DNA of 43,080 bases from NCBI GenBank assembly GCA_025459355.1, contig JALOQS010000035.1, positions 1 through 43,080 of the forward strand. Reading direction: 5' to 3'. Below the pieces are notes generated by a model. The model had not been told where the DNA came from. It worked only from the letters and a program-made list of their open reading frames with translations, and searched no databases. A program made the position numbers and the translations under genes. The stretch comes from Pirellula sp. Lineage in GTDB: Bacteria > Planctomycetota > Planctomycetia > Pirellulales > Pirellulaceae. Positions 8,283 through 17,148 of the stretch are shown in pieces (the stretch's first letter is position 1; each line of letters opens with the position of its first letter).

Positions 8283-11162
8283 TTAATGATTGAGGATAAA
8301 TTCTTTGGAATTGATGAGTGCCCAGAGAACATCGCTGAGTCCACTAAGTGGATTGGGGGCCTCAGAAATCGACTTGAGTGACAATTGGATTTCTTCGTTG
8401 GTGGGAGCTCGTGACAAGGTTCTGAAAAACGCTTCTTCTACAAGAGTGCGAATCAGCTGCTCATCGTGCCCTTCGCGTGGCTTGGGATTCTTGGTTAGAT
8501 CGGGCGGGCTGACCATGTTCGAGCTCTCGCTTTCTACTGCTGATTCATCGCGACTTTCGGCGTTCTTTTTTCGTTGCTCTTCCAGTTTCTTTTCGGCCCG
8601 TGCTAATCGCGTTTTGATGTTTTGCAGTCGTTCTGGAGGCGTTTCTTTTTGGGAGAGTCGCTCCCATTGTGTTTTAAGGCTTCGGACTTCGCGATCTAGC
8701 GTTTCGATCGTATTGTCGGAGGCTTTCGATTGGCCCATCATGGCGTCAGGCGAATCGGATTTTGTATTGTTTGGATTTCGACTGCCGCGAAGGGAATCGA
8801 TGGGCCAGTTATGCTCCTTTGCGACTTGCGATAGCCAACTTTTGTTCGGATCAACCATAGCTTGCAGGATATCGCTATCGTTTCGGATGAACACGGTTTG
8901 AAGCAGGCTTGGATCGCTGGTTCGATCGCAATCGCAGTTGCTCTCTCGAGTGGATCGTCCGAAAACGGAGAGTGCATAATTGCTGCCGCGATTTCTGGAC
9001 TGTGCACTGGCACCGGGCATTGTGATCGCGCGATCCTCTTGTAGATTGCAGATAGCCAGAGCCCGTTCATCGCTCGAGAGTGCGATCCTCAGAGCATCGT
9101 AAGCGGTTTCAGCGGGCAATCTTCTCAAAAGGGCGTGCGAGAAATTTCGGCGATCTAGTTCGTTGGTTGGATTCGTTCGCCAGCTTCGTTGGTAAGTCGC
9201 AGAGTTAAGGATCGTTCGATGAACCCATTTCAGATCATAGTTGTGTTCAACGAATCCGCGTGCAAGATAATCGAGCAACGCAGCATTGCTAGGAGCGTTC
9301 GCTAGATTGAGATCATCCGCCGGATTCACAATGCCAACTTGAAAGTAATGGGCCCAAACGCGATTGACCAACGCCTTGGCAAAGTACGGATTATTAGGGT
9401 CTCTCAACCATTTCATTAGATCGACACGAGGGTCAGGTGTTTGAGACAGGTCCAATCGATCGCCGCCCAGAAGCTTGGCATAGATCGGCTTGGGCGGAGA
9501 AGCCTCTTTGCCCTTTTTGTTCTTGCCTTTGCTATCATCGCCTGCGCGTTTAGGTTGATTAATCACTTCGGGGAAGGGGATTGTTTTATCGTATTCGCCG
9601 GTTTTGTACTTTTCACGAATCTCGCGAGCGAGTTGGTTACCTTTGGCTGATTTGGAAACTCCCAATTGTTCGACGATGCCATCAATGGCTTTCTTGCCCT
9701 CGGGTGACAGAGTACCTTGTCTTCCAACGACATTGCCAAACAGCAATTCGAATTGATCGAAGTCTTGCTTAGACCATTGATCAAACGGGTGTTTGTGACA
9801 TTGCGCACATTGAATCCTGACTCCGCAGAAAGCGTACGCAAAACTAATGGCCCGCTCTTCAGCCGTTTGTTGATTGTTACGAGCCCAGAAATACGGCATT
9901 TGTGATCGCGACGCAAACAGCCTACCTGTTTTCTCGTTCGCAATTTTGGTCATATTCTCGCAATACTCCATGTACGATTCGTTGGGTTCGCGAGAAACGG
10001 CAGTAACAATTCCCTCGACAATTTGGTCGTAAGGCACGTTTCGTTCGACGCGATCGTAAACCCACTGGTACCAGTAGAGAGATGGCGAGGTAGGCAGATA
10101 CGTCGCATTGCGAAGTTGATCTTCGTTGTTACCGGTGATGTCGCAGAGAAAGGTTGTCCAAACGGCTGCATAACCGGGTGAGTTCAAGAGTTTCTCGATA
10201 AGCCGTTCTCGTTTATCCGAAGATGGGTCGGCCAGAAAGTCTCGTACTTCTTTGGAGGTTGGAAGAGTGCCTGCCACATCGAGGCTCACGCGTCGAAAGA
10301 ATTCTTCGTCCGATGAGAGCTCAGCAGGTTGAATCCCGAGCTTATCAAGTTTGGTTAAGACCAATCGATCTACCTCTAATTCCGACGTAGCGATCATGGG
10401 GCCAAGCGTGCCTGATGGGCCAAAGGGTCTGATCACAGGAATGGGAACGACAGCCACATCGTAGGCGACTACGACATGAGTATCTCCCGTTTGACCAGAG
10501 GTGACGCGACCGAATTCATCGATTTCGGCAATAGACGTGTCGTTGCTAAAGAATCGACTTAGCGAGGTCACATCTTCGCGTGTCCCATCATTCCACACTG
10601 CCACGACATGTAGATTGGCTGATTGCCCCTTGGCTTCAAAAAACAATTCGGTGGGTTCTACGATTAGTTGTTCCAGCTTAAGGTTTGGGGATTTCGATTT
10701 GGTTTTTGAAGCGTTGGCAGCTCCTCGCTCGATCCAGCGCTTTAAGACTTGGTATTCCCATCCTCCTTTTTCAAATCGTTTGCCACCTTCATGAAGTTCA
10801 TCGCTGGTAGGTTTTAAGAGAATCAAACTCTCGTCGGGCTTGTTGACGTTGACTCGGTCTTCGCCAGGCTCGAGCAAGGCTTTATGGTCGACATCAAAAT
10901 CGTAGCCGAACAAGGAAAGCATGAAGCCACCCTGGCCTTGAAATGAACCATGGCATGCACGTCCATTGCAACCCAAGCGGCCTAGCAATGGGGATACGTG
11001 CTTTTGAAAGTCTGGTGTTTCGTCTGTGGCAGCTTCGCCACTATCGGTTGGGGCAAAGCGAGTGGGAATGGGCTTTTGAATTGTGTCGTTTTGTGCGACG
11101 AGGGCGCCCTCAAGCCCGAGACTAACCATGCATAATGTAACGAGGTGCTGTATGAATTTCAT
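8283..11162 (-). CDS. DUF1549/DUF1553 planctomycete cytochrome-like protein with Big2 domain
   Basis: 959 aa from the second ATG (11162; GGA six bases upstream), or 961 aa from 11168. Order: signal peptide (1-24); a cytochrome-like segment with CNGRACHGS, a C-x4-C-H motif rather than C-x2-C-H (about 65-75); a bacterial Ig-like (Big2) domain (about 165-245, ending SGQTGDTHVVV); DUF1549 with the canonical haem motif CAQCH (about 455); DUF1553 in the C-terminal 400 residues (NRVWAHYFQVGIV). A charged coiled coil (LDREVRSLKTQWERLSQK) is inserted late in DUF1553, with low-complexity Lys/Glu. It is predicted periplasmic and possibly part of an electron-transfer or carbohydrate-degrading complex with the DUF1501 partner. 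Confidence 0.9.
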   Translation of the reverse strand: MKFIQHLVTLCMVSLGLEGALVAQNDTIQKPIPTRFAPTDSGEAATDETPDFQKHVSPLLGRLGCNGRACHGSFQGQGGFMLSLFGYDFDVDHKALLEPGEDRVNVNKPDESLILLKPTSDELHEGGKRFEKGGWEYQVLKRWIERGAANASKTKSKSPNLKLEQLIVEPTELFFEAKGQSANLHVVAVWNDGTREDVTSLSRFFSNDTSIAEIDEFGRVTSGQTGDTHVVVAYDVAVVPIPVIRPFGPSGTLGPMIATSELEVDRLVLTKLDKLGIQPAELSSDEEFFRRVSLDVAGTLPTSKEVRDFLADPSSDKRERLIEKLLNSPGYAAVWTTFLCDITGNNEDQLRNATYLPTSPSLYWYQWVYDRVERNVPYDQIVEGIVTAVSREPNESYMEYCENMTKIANEKTGRLFASRSQMPYFWARNNQQTAEERAISFAYAFCGVRIQCAQCHKHPFDQWSKQDFDQFELLFGNVVGRQGTLSPEGKKAIDGIVEQLGVSKSAKGNQLAREIREKYKTGEYDKTIPFPEVINQPKRAGDDSKGKNKKGKEASPPKPIYAKLLGGDRLDLSQTPDPRVDLMKWLRDPNNPYFAKALVNRVWAHYFQVGIVNPADDLNLANAPSNAALLDYLARGFVEHNYDLKWVHRTILNSATYQRSWRTNPTNELDRRNFSHALLRRLPAETAYDALRIALSSDERALAICNLQEDRAITMPGASAQSRNRGSNYALSVFGRSTRESNCDCDRTSDPSLLQTVFIRNDSDILQAMVDPNKSWLSQVAKEHNWPIDSLRGSRNPNNTKSDSPDAMMGQSKASDNTIETLDREVRSLKTQWERLSQKETPPERLQNIKTRLARAEKKLEEQRKKNAESRDESAVESESSNMVSPPDLTKNPKPREGHDEQLIRTLVEEAFFRTLSRAPTNEEIQLSLKSISEAPNPLSGLSDVLWALINSKEFILNH

Positions 11163-11219
11163 AATCATTCCAGGCTAGGCAAGCTATCACATAAAAGGAA
11201 CGGCCCAAGCAAATATTGC

Positions 11220-11810
11220 TCAAGGTTCCTGGTCTTTGACTTTGGGTTTTTCCCCTCTGAGCCGTTTGAGCATGTTCGCGTATTGTTTATCGACTTGCGA
11301 TTGGCGGTTGCTCTTTAGTTTGGCAACAGATTCAACAAGGCTAACTTTCCGCTGGTCGATCAGTTCGATTTCTCGATTGTTGCGTTGGATTTGATTATCG
11401 ATTCGATTATCCAGAAGCTGCTTTAGATCGCTTTCTTTGAAATTCTTGTCCTTGGCCACTCCCTTTGCTAGGAGCAAATCGATCTTGGACTGAATCTTCC
11501 ATCCTTCGACTTCGAGGGTATAAAGTTTTTCGTCACGTTTCCGTGCTCCTTCAAGTCGTTTAATGACCTTGGAGACATCTTTGATAGCCGAGTTGTATTT
11601 AGCTAGATCCGACGTTTTTAGCACCTCTAAAAGCGTGGCGAGTTCTGGATGATGGCTGCGGATAAACGCAGCGGCTTGTTGTTCATCGGATTGAGTCTCT
11701 GCGACTTCGGATTGTGCTTTCGACTTAATTGCCGATTCCTGAGCTAGACTCAGATTTGCCAAGCATGCGGAACAACCAAGAACCGCCAGGGTTAAACGGA
11801 ACATTCTCAT
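11220..11810 (-). CDS. Secreted coiled-coil protein in ECF operon
   Basis: 196 aa. The first 23 residues are a signal peptide ending LAQE (MRMFRLTLAVLGCSACLANL). The rest is highly charged and helical, with repeated Lys/Glu/Leu spacing (IKRLEGARKRDEKLY), so it is probably a periplasmic coiled coil, loosely reminiscent of CpxP/Spy-type sensors. No enzyme motif is visible. It overlaps the anti-sigma gene by four bases (11807-11810) and lies about 57 bases ahead of the DUF1549 gene, placing it between the regulator pair and the exported enzymes. A role in sensing the envelope signal is inference from position. Confidence 0.75.
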   Translation of the reverse strand: MRMFRLTLAVLGCSACLANLSLAQESAIKSKAQSEVAETQSDEQQAAAFIRSHHPELATLLEVLKTSDLAKYNSAIKDVSKVIKRLEGARKRDEKLYTLEVEGWKIQSKIDLLLAKGVAKDKNFKESDLKQLLDNRIDNQIQRNNREIELIDQRKVSLVESVAKLKSNRQSQVDKQYANMLKRLRGEKPKVKDQEP

Positions 11811-12367
11811 GGCATCGCTCCTGTATCAGTTGTTTGGGAAGAGGTTGCGGCCAGTAGCCATTCAGGCAAATCAGGTAAATCGCCATCCGAATCGTCACTC
11901 ATTAGTACTGAGGCATCGCCGTAATACTCCGCAGAATCCATCGGTGAATCGATTGGTTCGGAAGGGTTGTAAGACGTTGGCTGGTGGTGTAACTCCGACC
12001 ACGTCTGGGCCAGCGATGACAAGGATAGATTCGTTTTGGTTTCTGCGTTCCACTGCGACGGGATAACCAAAAAGACGACAGCAACGGCAATTGATAAAGC
12101 CCATGCGGCATTCACCATGTATCGACTAGCGTGATGGGTCTCTAGAGTTGAGGTGGCCAGTGCGGTCGTATTGGCCTGCGACATGGCCGAGCAGGCGGCC
12201 TGTATCTCCAGATATTCTCCGACGGCTTGGGCGACTAGTTCCGCCAGATGGGGTTCCTTTGGCAATCGATCTTCAAACGTAGCTCGATCCAGAATGGGGT
12301 CATTCCAAGCGTACAATCTCGCTTGCTCCAAATCGTCAATCACAAGTTCATGTTGCTGATTCGTCAT
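11807..12367 (-). CDS. Single-pass membrane protein, probable anti-sigma factor
   Basis: 186 aa. The N-terminal 90 residues are cytoplasmic-type and helical (ELVIDDLEQARLYAWNDP), with AELVAQAVGEYLEIQAACS. One transmembrane helix follows at about 105-123 (WALSIAVAVVFLVIPSQ). The outer tail is acidic and rich in Ser/Asp. The zinc-binding H-x3-C-x2-C of classical ZAS anti-sigma factors is absent. The gene overlaps the ECF sigma gene by 20 bases, which is the strongest reason for the call. It would hold the sigma factor at the membrane until a signal arrives. Confidence 0.7.
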   Translation of the reverse strand: MTNQQHELVIDDLEQARLYAWNDPILDRATFEDRLPKEPHLAELVAQAVGEYLEIQAACSAMSQANTTALATSTLETHHASRYMVNAAWALSIAVAVVFLVIPSQWNAETKTNLSLSSLAQTWSELHHQPTSYNPSEPIDSPMDSAEYYGDASVLMSDDSDGDLPDLPEWLLAATSSQTTDTGAMP

Positions 12368-12878
12368 TTTGTTTCCTCAGTTTTTCGAGGGCTAATCTCA
12401 TTCGGGAGAGTGCCGTTCCGAGTGGAATGTTTAGCGTGGTGGCGATCTCAGTAAAAGAACGCTCATCAACGATTCTCATTCGCAAGATGGTTTGCTGTTC
12501 TGGGGGAAGTTGTGCGATCTGGTTCCGAACAAGTTCGACACGCTCTTGTTCGATCAAAGTTGTAAGTGGTGACGAATCGTAGTGACACTCTGGCTCAGCC
12601 ACTAATTCTGTGCTTGGTTGCAACCGCTGCGATTCTCTTAGGCGAATGGCTTCACGATACACAACTTTGAACAACCAACTTTTCCTTGCTTCGGGTGTAA
12701 CATCTCCACCGAATCGCGATAGCGAGACGAACCCGTTCTGAGTAGCGTCTTTAGCCAACGACCAATCTCGCAAAATCGCCCACGCATACCGCTCTAAAAT
12801 CGTCTGGTACTGATTTACGCAGTTCTCAACGATCTCGGGGGGCAACGGTCGATCGCGAGCCAAAGCCTCGCTGTTCAT
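12348..12878 (-). CDS. RNA polymerase ECF sigma-70 factor
   Basis: 176 aa. Region 2 runs over about residues 20-85 (YQTILERYAWAILRDWSLAKDATQ and SWLFKVVYREAIRLRES). Region 4 is the C-terminal HTH (about 118-170): QLPPEQQTILRMRIVDERSFTEIATTLNIPLGTALSRMRLALEKL. There is no region 1 or 3, as expected for the ECF group. It heads a five-gene minus-strand unit (sigma, anti-sigma, coiled coil, DUF1549, DUF1501). A GGAAC-type promoter-like site and a perfect palindrome lie just upstream, which suggests autoregulation. Confidence 0.92.
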   Translation of the reverse strand: MNSEALARDRPLPPEIVENCVNQYQTILERYAWAILRDWSLAKDATQNGFVSLSRFGGDVTPEARKSWLFKVVYREAIRLRESQRLQPSTELVAEPECHYDSSPLTTLIEQERVELVRNQIAQLPPEQQTILRMRIVDERSFTEIATTLNIPLGTALSRMRLALEKLRKQNDESAT

Positions 12879-12884
12879 TTCGAT

Positions 12885-12896
12885 CTCGATATCGAG
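12885..12896. promoter_or_regulatory. Perfect palindrome in the sigma gene leader
   Basis: CTCGATATCGAG is a perfect 12-base palindrome seven bases upstream of the sigma-factor ATG, over the expected ribosome-binding region. It could be an operator or simply chance; position is the only support. Confidence 0.3.
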
Positions 12897-12909
12897 AAAG
12901 TGGAGATTT

Positions 12910-12940
12910 GACAGGTTAAAGCAGGGGGCACAAAGTTCCC
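12910..12940 (-). promoter_or_regulatory. Candidate ECF-type promoter of the sigma operon
   Basis: On the minus strand GGGAACTTTG (12940-12931) resembles the GGAACTT -35 of ECF sigma factors, and ACCTGTC lies about 16 bases further on as a possible -10. Initiation here would leave a leader of roughly 25 bases. The pattern fits autoregulation of the ECF factor but is not proven. Confidence 0.35.
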
Positions 12941-13097
12941 TTTTTGGAGTTCGACTCGTGGGAGCATGAGTAAGAGGCAGGTTAGTCTCGAATTATTCAC
13001 AAGCGAGACTAAGAATTTCCATAATTCGCAATCTGCCAACAAATCGAGCGAAAACTGCAACGATTCTTAGCGTAAAGCGGTTTTGTCGCGAGTGGAA

Positions 13098-13946
13098 TTA
13101 GCACCGCACCCAATGATGCGGGCAAAGATCGGCATCGATAATCTCCTCATTCGTGAACCAACGAGCCGGAGCTATGGTTAGCCCTTTCGACGGCCCTGCT
13201 AACCAAGCACCCCACCAACTAAAGGTGGAGTTGGCGATGATGTGGTGATGCCCCAAACTCATCAATTTTAGATCTGCGAGTCCAGATCGAGGCTTTCCGT
13301 CACCGACAAAGACTGCAGAGTCAGCCAGGTTAAGGTTTTGCTTAGCCCAGGGAATGTCATCGGAGAACACGAACACAGGGCTATGGGCCGGCAGGTACGT
13401 CAGAGCCCGTCGATAGTAGTCAATCGTGCACTCGGCAAAAGTTTTCTTGGCCTTGGGATTGGTAACATAATCGCCACGCCTAACGTGCAGGATCGTTGAC
13501 TGTTGCGTGGAAATTGCCTCGGCCAATCGACGGTTGTCATCCCCCTCCAATTCCGGTGGCTCCAGTTCCTTGCGAATTTCGCTTTCGTGGCCCGCGAAAT
13601 ACTTGTGCGATTGAAAATATCCGATGAGCACAGTCGGTGCATCAATCTGTTCAATAGCGGAAGAGTAATGAAAGGCTTTTTCGCGATACTCACTGCCGTT
13701 GGCGAACGAACTTAGAAACCTTGTGAGTACGGCTCGCAATTTGCCTTTCGGTAACGCGCGAGGCTTGGCCTGGATCGGGAATTGGTTTAGTTCGAAACTG
13801 CGATGACGCCCGCCGTGGTAGAAACTCAGGTCCAAGACCAATTCTGCATCGCAGCGAATGGCGACTGCCCGAGCCGCAGCATATTGGAACAACTGATTTC
13901 CGAGCCCGCCAGAAACTTGGAGCGTTACGATTTTCTTCATGTTCAT
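13098..13946 (-). CDS. Alpha-1,2-fucosyltransferase family (GT11) glycosyltransferase
   Basis: 282 aa, typical GT11 length. Three family motifs are visible: GGLGNQLFQYAAA near the N-terminus (GDP-sugar site), HVRRGDYV at about residue 150, and NSTFSWWGAWLA at about 230. The enzyme would move fucose, or a related sugar, from GDP-fucose to a galactose-type acceptor in surface glycan or O-antigen. It starts with MNMKK; the second ATG (13940) is an equal candidate. It is the last gene of three minus-strand glycosyltransferases (36 bases after the GT25 gene). No fucose-biosynthesis gene is in the window. Confidence 0.9.
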   Translation of the reverse strand: MNMKKIVTLQVSGGLGNQLFQYAAARAVAIRCDAELVLDLSFYHGGRHRSFELNQFPIQAKPRALPKGKLRAVLTRFLSSFANGSEYREKAFHYSSAIEQIDAPTVLIGYFQSHKYFAGHESEIRKELEPPELEGDDNRRLAEAISTQQSTILHVRRGDYVTNPKAKKTFAECTIDYYRRALTYLPAHSPVFVFSDDIPWAKQNLNLADSAVFVGDGKPRSGLADLKLMSLGHHHIIANSTFSWWGAWLAGPSKGLTIAPARWFTNEEIIDADLCPHHWVRC

Positions 13947-13982
13947 CGGTTCGTTACCGAGGCTCAGGCTTTACGGTCCCGT

Positions 13983-14813
13983 TCACGCAGCAACGGTTCT
14001 AGATTGCTCGGTGAGTTCCAGCATTGACATAGGCACGACGACTCGCATGTTTTCAGGTTGCTTTGCAAGTCGATTCGCGAGCCTTTTTTGTTGCAGCTTT
14101 TTCATCAGTCGGCGTAGGTCGATCAAAGGCCCGTGTCGGAACAATCGTCCACGAGTTTTTTTTCGTTCGATAGTCGAAGCAAAGGTTGCAGGTTGTCCTC
14201 TATGCTGAAGGTCTTTTTGGATGCATAGAGCAGGTTTGCATTGGAGAATTTTGAGCGAAGAAGAAATCTTGGAAAGAGGATTAAACATGGCTTGGTCGAC
14301 TTGATCGGATATCAAATTCGTGGCCTTGGACAATTTCTCGGCACCTTGGAGCGAGATAACGTAACCGGCGGCGCCGCCGTGCCATGATTTGAGTTGATGT
14401 AGCGTTTCGCCGGAGGCAAGACAGGTATGGGATTCCTTGAGGACAACGCTACGAAGAGTTGTCTCCAATTTAACAACATCAAAGGAAAGTTTCGCGTTCT
14501 CGATCGATCGAAACGTGTCGACGATTTGCGGAGCGAGGATCGCATCATCTTCGAAAACGGCAGCCATGCTAACGCGATCACGGATCATTCGTTCCCAGAT
14601 GGCTTTGTGGCTCAGGAATACGGCCACTTCGTAAACGTTGACGGGCTGAAATTCGAATCGTTCATCAACGATCGCTTTCCAAGTCGACTCGGGAAGGGAT
14701 CGCCCGTCGATGGCGAGTACTCTTTCAAATGCAAGTCCGAGCATGCGGGCTTGATCGCTAAAGAACTCTAGTCGGTCTGGAGAACGATCGAGATTAATGA
14801 GATAGGTTTTCAT
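13983..14813 (-). CDS. Glycosyltransferase family 25 (LPS-type)
   Basis: 276 aa. The start MKTYLINLDRSPDRLEFF is the GT25 signature, followed by VLAIDGRSLP, then VAVFLSHKAIWERM and VFEDDAILA (about 90-105; the acidic DD probably binds metal and nucleotide), and GAAGYVISLQGAEKL (about 170). GT25 enzymes add galactose or glucose in LPS outer core or glycoproteins. The C-terminal 70 residues are basic (RRLMKKLQQKRLANRL). It lies three bases after the GT2-like gene and just before the GT11 gene, so all three are probably one transcript. Confidence 0.88.
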   Translation of the reverse strand: MKTYLINLDRSPDRLEFFSDQARMLGLAFERVLAIDGRSLPESTWKAIVDERFEFQPVNVYEVAVFLSHKAIWERMIRDRVSMAAVFEDDAILAPQIVDTFRSIENAKLSFDVVKLETTLRSVVLKESHTCLASGETLHQLKSWHGGAAGYVISLQGAEKLSKATNLISDQVDQAMFNPLSKISSSLKILQCKPALCIQKDLQHRGQPATFASTIERKKTRGRLFRHGPLIDLRRLMKKLQQKRLANRLAKQPENMRVVVPMSMLELTEQSRTVAA

Positions 14814-14816
14814 GCC

Positions 14817-15794
14817 TTATCCACGTTGCGAGTGAGTCTTGAGGGTTTCACGGAACAGATTGAGCATGTGAGGTGATACGGTGTGCCTCAAAGCTTCATC
14901 GCATGTGTCGTAGGGAAACGCTTCACAGATAGCTTGATCTCGTTTGCAGAGAAGTGACTGCTTTTCAGAGAAAAGGGACTTGAGTCCTGACAAGGTTTGA
15001 CGACCTTTTTTCTGCGCCAGTTCACGAAGTGGAATCGTTGGGAACTCATCAGCCAACAATCGATACTTTCGCTGGGCATAGCGACTGCCCTGGTAGTTTT
15101 GCAATTCGTAATTCGCGAAGCCCATTTCCGGTTTTAGATACTTGAGATGCCAATACAGATAACCTGCGAAGCGGCGAGGTATCCCCCCTCGATGAAACTT
15201 CTCGAACCGTCGATCTCTCGTAAAATAGGTGTCATCGGTCACTCGAAAAAAGCCAATATCTCCACCTCCAGAAATCGGGTCTCGGCGGCAGAGCGACATC
15301 TCGTTCGGAGTTGGAAATAAATTCAATCCAGAAAAGCACAACATGCTCTGCTGTCGCGAGGATTGATCACGGATTTGATCGGTCACGCGCTGCAGCACAT
15401 TGGGAATCGCGAGATGGTCATCATCGAGCTTGGTGGCATGGGTGAATCGTGTTGCCGCCAGTGCAAAATTGTAATAGTTGACCAAACTGTTTGGCGAATC
15501 AGCCGGCGTTTTCGAATGATCATCGCTGCCAGGTGGAAAGACGCGATCAACGTAATGAAATATCCGCAGCTTTTCCGGCCCAAACTCTGCTTGTAAACGC
15601 ATGAGAATTTCGGCTGTGGAATCGGTGCACTGGTTATAAACGGCGACGATTTCGTCGAAAAACGCGATGTGGCTCCTGATGGTCAGTTCGAGAAAGTCCT
15701 CACCATTCCGTATTCGCATGAACGCGCTAATGCCAGGCAGCCGATCACCAATCCTCAGATCAGATCTCTTGAACCGATAGCCAGCGACTTCCAT
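14817..15794 (-). CDS. GT2-like glycosyltransferase
   Basis: I start it at ATG 15794 (MEVAGYRFKRSD, 325 aa); the track start at 15827 is a GTG 33 bases earlier. Residues 25-50 (GISAFMRIRNGEDFLELTI) match the first strand of GT-A glycosyltransferases; FFDEIVAVYNQCTDSTAEI follows, and THATKLDDDHLAI (about 135-145) carries the DxD-type acidic cluster for metal and nucleotide-sugar. The C-terminal half has basic and aromatic residues. The sugar and acceptor cannot be read. It is the promoter-proximal member of the three-gene glycan cluster. Confidence 0.82.
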   Translation of the reverse strand: MEVAGYRFKRSDLRIGDRLPGISAFMRIRNGEDFLELTIRSHIAFFDEIVAVYNQCTDSTAEILMRLQAEFGPEKLRIFHYVDRVFPPGSDDHSKTPADSPNSLVNYYNFALAATRFTHATKLDDDHLAIPNVLQRVTDQIRDQSSRQQSMLCFSGLNLFPTPNEMSLCRRDPISGGGDIGFFRVTDDTYFTRDRRFEKFHRGGIPRRFAGYLYWHLKYLKPEMGFANYELQNYQGSRYAQRKYRLLADEFPTIPLRELAQKKGRQTLSGLKSLFSEKQSLLCKRDQAICEAFPYDTCDEALRHTVSPHMLNLFRETLKTHSQRG

Positions 15795-16013
15795 GTGTTG
15801 ATTTTCGAGACAGCTGGTTGAGTACACAGTATGGGGTGCGGTGGAACGGAGTCTTACGGCGGGTTGCCAGATTATCCATGCCTGTCAATCGACCCACCTT
15901 CGCATTAACAACGCTAGCAGAATTAGGGTCATTGAATCAAGATCAATAATGATTTCGGTAGGTATGCTAGCAAACCGTATGCGATCGCTCTGGATAGGCC
16001 CGCAATCGATTTA

Positions 16014-16997
16014 TCAGCTACCAAAGTCGTCGAGATACTCTTCTACAATTTGTTCCAAGGGTGAGACGTTAGGTAAGCCCAGCCTCAGTCCTCGTCGTCC
16101 ATCGATCGCGGTTGGCCAGTTATCAACAATCCGTTGAATGCGTGGCTGAAAGTCGTCGGCGATTTCACCGAGTTTGAGGTTTCGTTTGGCAGCGACTTGA
16201 CGAAGCACCGCAGCGGCTTGGATCGGAGTAACGGACATGGCGGGCAGACCGACGGCGCGATCGTCCCCCAAATCTTCCTTTGGCAAATCATGTAATTCGA
16301 TCAATGATTCAATGACGGTCCGATAACCGGTCATGGGGTGAGATTGACTTCGTCGAATGGGGAGCAAGCACGTTTGGCCGTGAAGTGGTTCCCGAAACAT
16401 ACCGCTGGCCCAACTGGAGGCCGCTGCATTGGGTTTGCCGGGTCGGATGATAACGGTCGGCAATCGAGCGGATCGGCCATCGAAATGTCCTTTGCGTGAA
16501 TGGTCGTTGATGAGAAGTTCGCAAATCGCCTTGGTCATTCCGTAAGTGGTTTGAGGGGTCAATTTCATTCGATCATGACATTCACCTTGCATGGCTTCTC
16601 CACCGAAGCAAGCGATACTGCTGGCGAAAACGACTCGAGAACTGGGTCCTGCTCTCCTCGCAGCCTCAAACAAATGGCGACCACCATCGAGATTAACGCG
16701 TAGTGCATCATCGAATGAATCCTCGCATTCGCCGCTGACCATAGATGCCAGATGAAAAAAGGAAACGCTACGTTTGGTCGGCAACGCGTCTAGAAATTTG
16801 GCTCTATTCGAGATGTCGACTTCGATTTGGCTGACTCGTTCCTCATTCGTTTGGGTTGAGAAACGTTGATCGAGGAGAAGAATTTGTTCGATCGGTTCGC
16901 GATCCCCTTTTTGATTTTCGAGGCTTCCTCGATTGAGAAGAGCGCGGCAGAGTTGTGCCCCTAAAAAACCTCCTCCACCCGTAATAACCACTTGCAT
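16014..16997 (-). CDS. denD: D-erythronate dehydrogenase-like extended SDR
   Basis: 327 aa. VVITGGGGFLGAQL is the Rossmann Gly-rich NAD site; catalytic YGMTK (Y-x3-K) lies in TPQTTYGMTKAICELL at about residue 155, with the SSIAC Ser before it. The stretches HLASMVSGECEDSF, NDHSRKGHFDGRSARLPT and RPGKPNAAASSWASG are, from memory, distinctive of DenD, the NAD enzyme that oxidises D-erythronate to 2-keto-D-erythronate in acid-sugar catabolism. A generic NAD-dependent epimerase is the alternative. It is divergent from the 3-hydroxyisobutyrate-dehydrogenase-like gene at 17149, about 150 bases away, a possible shared regulatory region. Confidence 0.8.
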   Translation of the reverse strand: MQVVITGGGGFLGAQLCRALLNRGSLENQKGDREPIEQILLLDQRFSTQTNEERVSQIEVDISNRAKFLDALPTKRSVSFFHLASMVSGECEDSFDDALRVNLDGGRHLFEAARRAGPSSRVVFASSIACFGGEAMQGECHDRMKLTPQTTYGMTKAICELLINDHSRKGHFDGRSARLPTVIIRPGKPNAAASSWASGMFREPLHGQTCLLPIRRSQSHPMTGYRTVIESLIELHDLPKEDLGDDRAVGLPAMSVTPIQAAAVLRQVAAKRNLKLGEIADDFQPRIQRIVDNWPTAIDGRRGLRLGLPNVSPLEQIVEEYLDDFGS

Positions 16998-17148
16998 CGC
17001 CGCATTCTTTCGTCGTAAGGAAACGTGTATCGCTCATCGGGTTATCGCATATCCCGGAAACGTGGACTTACATCATAACAACCCTGCACAGTTTAGGTCA
17101 TTCGCATGCCTGATTGCACACACGTCCCGTCTGATGTTCAATATAGAG

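Noticed and set aside
16933-17148. N-terminal extension of the hydroxyacid dehydrogenase ORF
   Set aside because: It overlaps the divergent denD gene and has no Rossmann character; the family start is at MINQNKLAGQ.
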